This document shows, one piece after another, positions 6,052 to 10,109 of a DNA stretch of 10,109 nt. The notes under the pieces were generated by a model. The model made no database searches. It had not been told where the DNA came from and saw nothing but the letters and a program-made list of their open reading frames with translations. The stretch lies in assembly GCA_902488725.1 (NCBI GenBank), contig CABTXO010000032.1, positions 1-10,109 on the forward strand. Reading direction: 5' to 3'. The position numbers and the translations under genes were made by a program. This stretch comes from an uncultured Bacteroidales bacterium (GTDB taxonomy: Bacteria; Bacteroidota; Bacteroidia; Bacteroidales; UBA932). Position 1 is the stretch's first letter; every line of letters begins with the position of its first letter.

Positions 6052-7070
6052 GAATGTTGCGTGTGGGAATATTCCTGTGGCTCTGTCTGCTGTCCGCGAC
6101 GGCCGCGGCCCAGCCGGCCGACTCCGCGGCTCCGGCCCGGGGGTTGCTGATCCGGATGGAGGACTCCTTTCTGGAGCCGCTGCAGCCTCGGGATTCGGCG
6201 CTCGTCGCCGACCAGTTCCGCTACGGCTTCCACCTGAAGAACGTCCGCGAAGGGACGCAGTTCGCCTTCCCGGATTTCTCCAAGGGCTTCATGCCGGGCG
6301 TGGAGATCGTCCGTCCCTGGGTGCTGGACACCGTCCGGGTCCAGGGTGCCAAGCGCACCCCCAAAGTCTACGATATCGATGCGAGTCTGGTGATCACCTC
6401 CTTCGATGCGGGGCAGTACGAACTCTTGCCGCTGTCGGTGGTCCGATCCTCGGGCGCGGACCGCGTGGACACCCTGCTGTTCAATCCGCAGTCCCTCGAC
6501 GTGCGGACGATGCCCGTGGACACGGCCACCTATCAGATCCATGACATCAAAGGACAGATCAAGTACCCGCTGACCTTTCTGGAACTGCTGCCCTACCTGC
6601 TGGGTGTCTGGGGGCTTGCCGTGCTCGGCATCCTGGTCTGGGCGCTGATTCGCTCCGGACGGAAGCGCAAGGCTGCCGCCGCGCAGCAGGACCCGCCCCA
6701 CGTGGTCGCCCTGCGGAAACTCGACCGGTACCGCGGCAACCAGTTCTGGGCCCCTGAAAAGCAGAAGCAGTACTACTCCGGCATCACGGATGCCTTGCGG
6801 GAATACATGGAAGCCCGCTACGGCATCGATGCGCAGGAGATGACCACCGCCGAAATCTTCACGGACCTGCGGGAAGTCGAGCTGCCCGCCGACCTGTACG
6901 CGGAGGTGAAGACCCTCTTCGAAACCGCGGATTTCGTGAAGTTCGCGAAGGCCTATGCCACCGACACGGAGAACGCGGCCGCCCTGCCTGCCGCCGTGCG
7001 CTTCGTGACCACGACGTACCAGCGCCAGCTTGCGGAAGAGAAGGAAAAAGAAGCAGGAGGGACCGTGTAA
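6048..7070 (+). CDS. Membrane-anchored Bat-operon protein in the DUF4381 position
   Basis: A protein of 340 residues starting at ATG 6048, which overlaps the DUF58 stop as ATGA. The frame is open from 5928 upstream, but 6048 gives a clean signal peptide (MRMLRVGIFLWLCLLSATAA, likely cut near AAAQ). A predicted beta-rich extracytoplasmic domain (~25-170) follows, with a single membrane helix at ~179-202 (LLPYLLGVWGLAVLGILVWA), a basic stop-transfer RSGRKRK, and a cytoplasmic helical tail (~210-335) including KQYYSGITDALREYMEARYG and MTTAEIF. That tail pattern resembles the C-terminus of DUF4381 and of BatD-type proteins. In many Proteobacteria the order is moxR-DUF58-DUF4381-VWA, so position and topology point to an equivalent role. 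The specific function is not known. It ends one base into batA (TAATG). Confidence 0.82.
   Translation: MRMLRVGIFLWLCLLSATAAAQPADSAAPARGLLIRMEDSFLEPLQPRDSALVADQFRYGFHLKNVREGTQFAFPDFSKGFMPGVEIVRPWVLDTVRVQGAKRTPKVYDIDASLVITSFDAGQYELLPLSVVRSSGADRVDTLLFNPQSLDVRTMPVDTATYQIHDIKGQIKYPLTFLELLPYLLGVWGLAVLGILVWALIRSGRKRKAAAAQQDPPHVVALRKLDRYRGNQFWAPEKQKQYYSGITDALREYMEARYGIDAQEMTTAEIFTDLREVELPADLYAEVKTLFETADFVKFAKAYATDTENAAALPAAVRFVTTTYQRQLAEEKEKEAGGTV
7055..7060 (+). promoter_or_regulatory. Shine-Dalgarno of batA
   Basis: AGGAGG lies 9 bases before the batA ATG at 7070, inside the end of the preceding gene. It is a full-strength site, uncommon in this window, and fixes the batA start. Confidence 0.6.
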
Positions 7071-8056
7071 TGTATTTCGAATATCCCATGCTCCTCTGGC
7101 TGCTGGCCGTGCCGGCGCTTTTGGTCCTCCACCACCTCTATCTGGAACTGAAGGAACGCAGACCTCACCTGCGCGTGTCCACGGTCACTCCCTGGAAGCT
7201 CCATCGCAACACGGTCCTGTCCGTGCTCCGGCATATTCCTTTTGTTCTGCGCACGCTCGCCCTGTCCATGATCGTCATCGCAATCGCCCGGCCCCGTTCC
7301 TCCACCAAAGTGGAACGGGTCGACACGGAGGGGATCGACATCGTGCTGGCGATGGACGTGTCCACCAGCATGCTGGCCCGCGACTTCACGCCGGACCGGA
7401 TCAGCGCGGCGAAGGACATCGCGATCGAGTTCATCTCCCAGCGGCCGACGGACCGGATGGGGATCGTAGTCTTCGCCGGGGAAAGCTACACCCAGTGCCC
7501 GCTCACCACGGACCGGGCGACGCTGATCAACCTGATGAAGGAAATTTCGACCGACCTCATCGAGGACGGCACTGCGATCGGCAACGGCCTGGCCACGGCG
7601 ATCGCCCGCATGAAGGACTCCGACGCCAAGAGCCGGGTGATCATCCTGCTGACGGACGGCGTCAACAACACGGGTGAGATCGCCCCGGAGACCGCCGCCG
7701 AAATCGCCAAGAACTACGGCATCCGCGTCTATACGATCGGGGTGGGCGCCAACGGGGAAGCTCCCTATCCGGTCATGACGCCCTGGGGCGTGGACATCCA
7801 GAAGCAGAAAGTCGAGATCGACGAGCAGCTGCTGACCAACATCGCCGCAACCACGGGCGGACGCTATTTCCGGGCGACGGACAACACCAAGCTTACGGAG
7901 ATCTACGGGGAAATCGGCAAGATGGAAAAGGCCCGCACCACCATCGACAGCTTCCCGGTGTATCAGGAACTGTTCGGGACCTACGCCTTGATTGCGCTGT
8001 TCTGTCTCCTGCTGGAGCTGCTGTTGAACCTGTTTGTGTTGAGGAGATTGCCATGA
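7070..8056 (+). CDS. batA: BatA: VWA-domain membrane protein
   Basis: A 328-residue inner-membrane protein with two N-terminal helices (~5-25 and ~57-75), a von Willebrand A domain (~88-285) and a C-terminal helix (~303-325). The metal-ion-dependent adhesion site is complete: DVSTS (96-100), Thr168 in EDGTAIGNG, and Asp196 in LLTDGVNN. IARPRS just after TM2 and the segment from PVMTPWGVDIQKQ are typical of Bacteroidetes BatA. The protein belongs to the Bat (aerotolerance) group, first defined in Bacteroides fragilis; a role in oxidative-stress or envelope homeostasis with MoxR is known for the family in outline only. Its TGA overlaps the batB start by four bases (ATGA), so the pair is translationally coupled. 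Confidence 0.92.
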   Translation: MYFEYPMLLWLLAVPALLVLHHLYLELKERRPHLRVSTVTPWKLHRNTVLSVLRHIPFVLRTLALSMIVIAIARPRSSTKVERVDTEGIDIVLAMDVSTSMLARDFTPDRISAAKDIAIEFISQRPTDRMGIVVFAGESYTQCPLTTDRATLINLMKEISTDLIEDGTAIGNGLATAIARMKDSDAKSRVIILLTDGVNNTGEIAPETAAEIAKNYGIRVYTIGVGANGEAPYPVMTPWGVDIQKQKVEIDEQLLTNIAATTGGRYFRATDNTKLTEIYGEIGKMEKARTTIDSFPVYQELFGTYALIALFCLLLELLLNLFVLRRLP

Positions 8057-9063
8057 TTCTGTTTGCGAAATCCCATTTCCTGCTGCTCCTGCTGCTCATC
8101 CCGTGCTTCTACGTGTTGTTCGGGGTGATGCTCTGGATGCGCCGGGGCCGGCTGCGTAAATTCGGTGACGAGCGGCTGATCCGCGAACTGATGCCTTCCT
8201 GGTCGAAAGGAAAGGCCTGGGGCCGGCTGATCCTCTTTTCGCTGGCTTTCTTCTTTTTCGTGATCGGTCTGGCCCGGCCGCAGATCGGCGCCAAGCTCAA
8301 GGAACACCGCACGCAGGGGGCCGAGATCATGATCGTGCTGGACGTCTCGAACTCCATGCTCGCCGAAGACTATTCTCCGAACCGGCTGGAGCGCGCCAAG
8401 CTCGCCATCTCCCGGATCACGGACAAGCTGCAGCACGACCGGATCGGGCTCGTGATCTTCGCGGGCACCTCCTTCGTCCAGCTTCCGATCACCACCGACT
8501 ACCTCAGCGCAAAGATGTTTCTCAACTCCATCTCCACCACGTCCATTCCCATCCAGGGCACGGCGATCGGGGATGCGATCCACACCGCGGTCAAGAGTTT
8601 CAGCGCCCAGAGCGAGCACAGCCGGGCCATCATCGTGATCACGGACGGGGAGAACCATGAGGATGATGCCGTGGCCGCGGCGAAGGATGCGGCGGATGCC
8701 GGAGCGAAGGTGTACACGATCGGCATCGGTTCGCCCGACGGCCAGCCCATCCCCCTGAACGGGGACCTGCTGAAGGACAAGGAGGGCAAGATCGTGGTTT
8801 CCCGGCTGGACGAAGCGGCTCTCAAGCAGATCGCCCGTGCAGGCGGGGGAGCCTACGTGCATGCCGGCAACGACGAGTTCGGCCTGAATCCCATCATCGA
8901 CGAGATCAAGAAGATGGAGGACGAAGAGTTCAATTCCGTCGTGTTCGAGGAATATGACGAACAGTACATGTACTTCTTCGCCATTGCGCTCGCCCTCTTC
9001 GTGCTGGAGATGCTGCTCGGCGAACGGAAGTCGCGCAGAAGAATTTTTGAAGCGGAGCCATGA
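8053..9063 (+). CDS. batB: BatB: VWA-domain membrane protein
   Basis: A 336-residue paralogue of BatA with the same topology: helices at ~8-28 and ~58-73, a VWA domain (~90-290) and a final helix at ~306-323. The MIDAS is intact: DVSNS (97-101), Thr170 in QGTAIGDAIH, and Asp198 in VITDGENHED. GLARPQIGAKL after TM2 is the family signature. GAGGG-type glycine residues near 264 and the acidic DEIKKMEDEEF near 283-293 match BatB rather than BatA. GAGGAG (8041-8046) six bases before the ATG is a plausible ribosome-binding site. BatA and BatB probably associate in the membrane, with the VWA domains extracytoplasmic or cytoplasmic depending on helix orientation, which I cannot settle here. It overlaps batC by four bases (ATGA). 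Confidence 0.92.
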   Translation: MILFAKSHFLLLLLLIPCFYVLFGVMLWMRRGRLRKFGDERLIRELMPSWSKGKAWGRLILFSLAFFFFVIGLARPQIGAKLKEHRTQGAEIMIVLDVSNSMLAEDYSPNRLERAKLAISRITDKLQHDRIGLVIFAGTSFVQLPITTDYLSAKMFLNSISTTSIPIQGTAIGDAIHTAVKSFSAQSEHSRAIIVITDGENHEDDAVAAAKDAADAGAKVYTIGIGSPDGQPIPLNGDLLKDKEGKIVVSRLDEAALKQIARAGGGAYVHAGNDEFGLNPIIDEIKKMEDEEFNSVVFEEYDEQYMYFFAIALALFVLEMLLGERKSRRRIFEAEP

Positions 9064-9587
9064 GAAAGATGCTTGCATATTCCCTGCTCTCCCTGGGGCT
9101 GGCCCTCGCATGCGGGAGCCTGCATGCCCAGGCGGACCGGCGCGAGGTGCGCGCGGGCAACCGCCAGTTCCGCAAGGAGAACTGGCAGAAGGCTGAAATC
9201 GACTACCGGCGGGCGCTGGTGAAGGACAGCACCTCCTTTGCGGCGGCGTACGACCTGGCTTCCGCCCTTTACCGGCAGAAGAATTACGAGGAGGCCGCGC
9301 AGCAGCTCGGTCGGGTGAAGGAGCGGGCCGCCCTGCGTCCGGAGGCCTCGGATTATTTCTTCAACCTCGGCAATGTCGCCGTGCAGAAGAAGGACTGGCA
9401 AGGGGCGGTCGAAGCGTACAAGCAGTCGCTGCTTCGGAATCCCGGGGATCTGGCGGCGAAAGAAAATTACATCTATGCCAAACTGATGTTGCAGAATCAG
9501 GGGGGTGGCGGTGGCGGCGGGCATCGAGAAGGTACCGGTGCCCTTGGGCATCAGGATGTAGGTGTAGGTCGTCTGGCGGGAAGATGA
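9060..9587 (+). CDS. batC: BatC: TPR-repeat protein, N-terminal part; frame is chimeric after ~9500
   Basis: The frame has 175 codons, but only residues 1-147 look like BatC. They comprise a signal peptide (MRKMLAYSLLSLGLALACGS, likely cut near HAQA) and three TPR-like helical hairpins at ~28-61, 62-95 and 97-130 (YFFNLGNVAVQKKDWQGAVE and NPGDLAAKENYIYAK are the clearest). In Bacteroidetes BatC a Gln/Asn-rich tract and a basic helical tail then follow. Here the tract starts (LQNQ, to 9500) and the frame turns into a poly-Gly run and 20 residues that are simply the complement of batD, ending at a chance TGA (9585-9587). The missing C-terminal part is on the opposite strand at 9860-10109. The gene is therefore split by an inversion or assembly error. 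It overlaps the batB stop (ATGA). BatC is expected to be periplasmic and to act with BatA/B. Confidence 0.85.
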   Translation: MRKMLAYSLLSLGLALACGSLHAQADRREVRAGNRQFRKENWQKAEIDYRRALVKDSTSFAAAYDLASALYRQKNYEEAAQQLGRVKERAALRPEASDYFFNLGNVAVQKKDWQGAVEAYKQSLLRNPGDLAAKENYIYAKLMLQNQGGGGGGGHREGTGALGHQDVGVGRLAGR

Positions 9588-9833
9588 CCGCTTGCCGTTG
9601 ATGATCTGGGTGTAGGAAGAAGTGCCCTTCTGCGGCCCCCAGACCAGCTGGAAATTGTTGCCGGCCGACCAGGAAAAATTGGACGGGCTCTTCTCTCCCT
9701 CGATGATGAACGTCACGTTGAACTGCTCGTCCACCGCCACGACATTCGGAGCCTCCACCCGGATGGTGTTCTGGGCGGCCGCCGTCCAGAGGACGGAAAG
9801 AGACAAGACCGTTGTGTACAACAATTTTTTCAT
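9501..9833 (-). CDS. batD: BatD, N-terminal part (about 110 codons), inverted relative to the operon
   Basis: On the minus strand a frame opens at ATG 9833 with a signal peptide (MKKLLYTTVLSLSVLWTAAA, cut near AAAQ). It then runs through ITIRVEAPN-like BatD sequence: NTIRVEAPNVVAVDEQFNV, NFSWSAGNNFQLVWGPQKG, TTYTYILMPKGTGTFSMPAA. This is the opening beta-sandwich region of BatD, a large membrane-anchored Bat protein that normally follows batC. The match stops near residue 110 (ATAT, ~9504). Beyond this the frame merely reads the complement of batC and batB, so the long continuation is spurious. A GGAGG (9845-9841) seven bases before ATG 9833 fixes the start over ATG 9839. It lies 26 bases after the batC stop on the same strand, the normal batC-batD order, which shows that the piece 9501-10109 is internally intact but flipped. 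Confidence 0.85.
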
Positions 9834-9840
9834 ATTCATT

Positions 9841-9845
9841 CCTCC
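9841..9845 (-). promoter_or_regulatory. Shine-Dalgarno of batD
   Basis: GGAGG on the minus strand stands seven bases before ATG 9833 and only one base before ATG 9839, so it favours the MKKLL start. Confidence 0.55.
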
Positions 9846-9859
9846 ATCCAAAAGGACAG

Positions 9860-10109
9860 CTACCAATTCTTTTCTTTCTGCCGTGACTTCAGGGCGGCGG
9901 CCTTTTCCTTGTTCACCTTGTCCTGGGTCTCTTTCTCCCGGGCCTGCATGGCGTTCAGCATCTGCTGGGCCTGCTGCGGGGAGATGCGCGCCTCGCCCTG
10001 GCCCTGCTGCGGCCGGGGCTGATCCTGCTGGTTCTGCTGATCCTGCTGGTTCTGCTGGTTCTGCTGGTTCTGCTGGTTCTGCTGGTTCTGCTGGTTCTGC
10101 TGGTTCTGC
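9860..10109 (-). CDS. batC: BatC, C-terminal part (82 codons), inverted relative to the N-terminal part
   Basis: The minus strand is open from the window edge (first whole codon at 10108-10106) to TAG at 9862-9860. It encodes Q followed by seven NQQ units, then DQQ, NQQ and DQPRPQQGQGEARISPQQAQ, then QMLNAMQAREKETQDKVN, and ends ALKSRQKEKNW. The Q/N tract plus the ISPQQAQQML...KEKETQ...KSRQKEKNW tail is the normal end of Bacteroidetes BatC. Joined to residues 1-147 from the plus strand at 9060-9500, the protein would be at least ~229 residues, a normal size for BatC. The identity is supported by the batD start only 26 bases downstream on the same strand. The number of Q/N units is unknown because the repeat reaches the edge. 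Confidence 0.85.
   Translation of the reverse strand, partial: QNQQNQQNQQNQQNQQNQQNQQDQQNQQDQPRPQQGQGEARISPQQAQQMLNAMQAREKETQDKVNKEKAAALKSRQKEKNW
10025..10109. repeat. 9-bp tandem repeat CTGCTGGTT coding for (NQQ)n of BatC
   Basis: Seven perfect CTGCTGGTT units run from 10043 to 10105, followed by a partial unit to the window end. A further perfect copy (10025-10033) and a variant CTGCTGATC (10034-10042) precede them. On the minus strand each unit encodes Asn-Gln-Gln. The tract is the kind of sequence on which polymerases slip and assemblers stop, and it probably marks a contig end. Confidence 0.9.

Noticed and set aside
8853..9504. Continuation of the batD frame on the minus strand
   Set aside because: After codon ~110 it reads the complement of batC and batB, so it is not BatD sequence and should not be annotated as its C-terminus.
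9490..9510. Programmed invertible switch controlling batC/batD
   Set aside because: No inverted repeat or site-specific recombinase gene is visible in the window, and the right boundary is not seen; the evidence does not reach beyond 'inverted or misassembled'.
10025..10109. CRISPR-like array
   Set aside because: The units are contiguous 9-mers with no spacers and are in-frame coding repeats (NQQ)n of BatC.

Overview
The window reads as chromosomal DNA from a GC-rich member of the Bacteroidetes (Bacteroidota), most likely the order Bacteroidales. The evidence is the complete-looking Bat (Bacteroides aerotolerance) gene order, a perfect Bacteroidetes-type -7 promoter box (TAnnTTTG) in front of exbB, A-rich leaders with few Shine-Dalgarno sites, and TonB and ExbB proteins of the Bacteroidetes kind. 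The genus cannot be fixed from this sequence.

Left half (1-4100, minus strand). Read from right to left this is truA (tRNA pseudouridine synthase), a cation diffusion facilitator, a promoter-bearing gap of 141 bases, then a tight exbB-exbD-tonB operon, and finally the N-terminal 99 codons of an Arg/Tyr/Ser/Gly-rich protein that leaves the window at base 1. That protein is possibly the disordered head of an RluB-type rRNA pseudouridine synthase. ExbB, ExbD and TonB together form the inner-membrane motor that energises outer-membrane TonB-dependent transport.

Right half (4161-10109, plus strand at first). A divergent, AT-rich spacer containing a perfect 15-bp tandem duplication separates truA from the Bat operon: moxR (AAA+ ATPase), a DUF58 protein, a signal-peptide/one-TM protein in the position that DUF4381 proteins hold in other phyla, batA and batB (membrane-anchored von Willebrand A proteins with intact MIDAS motifs), and batC (TPR protein). 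The genes overlap by 1-4 bases or lie 4 bases apart, so they are almost certainly co-transcribed. In this system a MoxR ATPase is thought to act with VWA proteins on an envelope process linked to oxidative stress.

The most striking feature is at the right end. The plus-strand batC reading frame is genuine only to about base 9500. From there on the DNA is the reverse complement of the expected continuation: the minus strand carries the true C-terminal part of batC (9860-10109, ending in a (NQQ)n-coding 9-bp repeat that runs off the window) followed by the first ~110 codons of batD (about 9501-9833). The piece 'end of batC + start of batD' is therefore inverted relative to the rest of the operon. 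This is either an assembly error near a tandem repeat at a contig end, which I consider more likely, or a real inversion that breaks both genes. I did not find an undescribed system; the inversion, the two regulatory-region repeats and the DUF4381-position protein are the points most worth following up.
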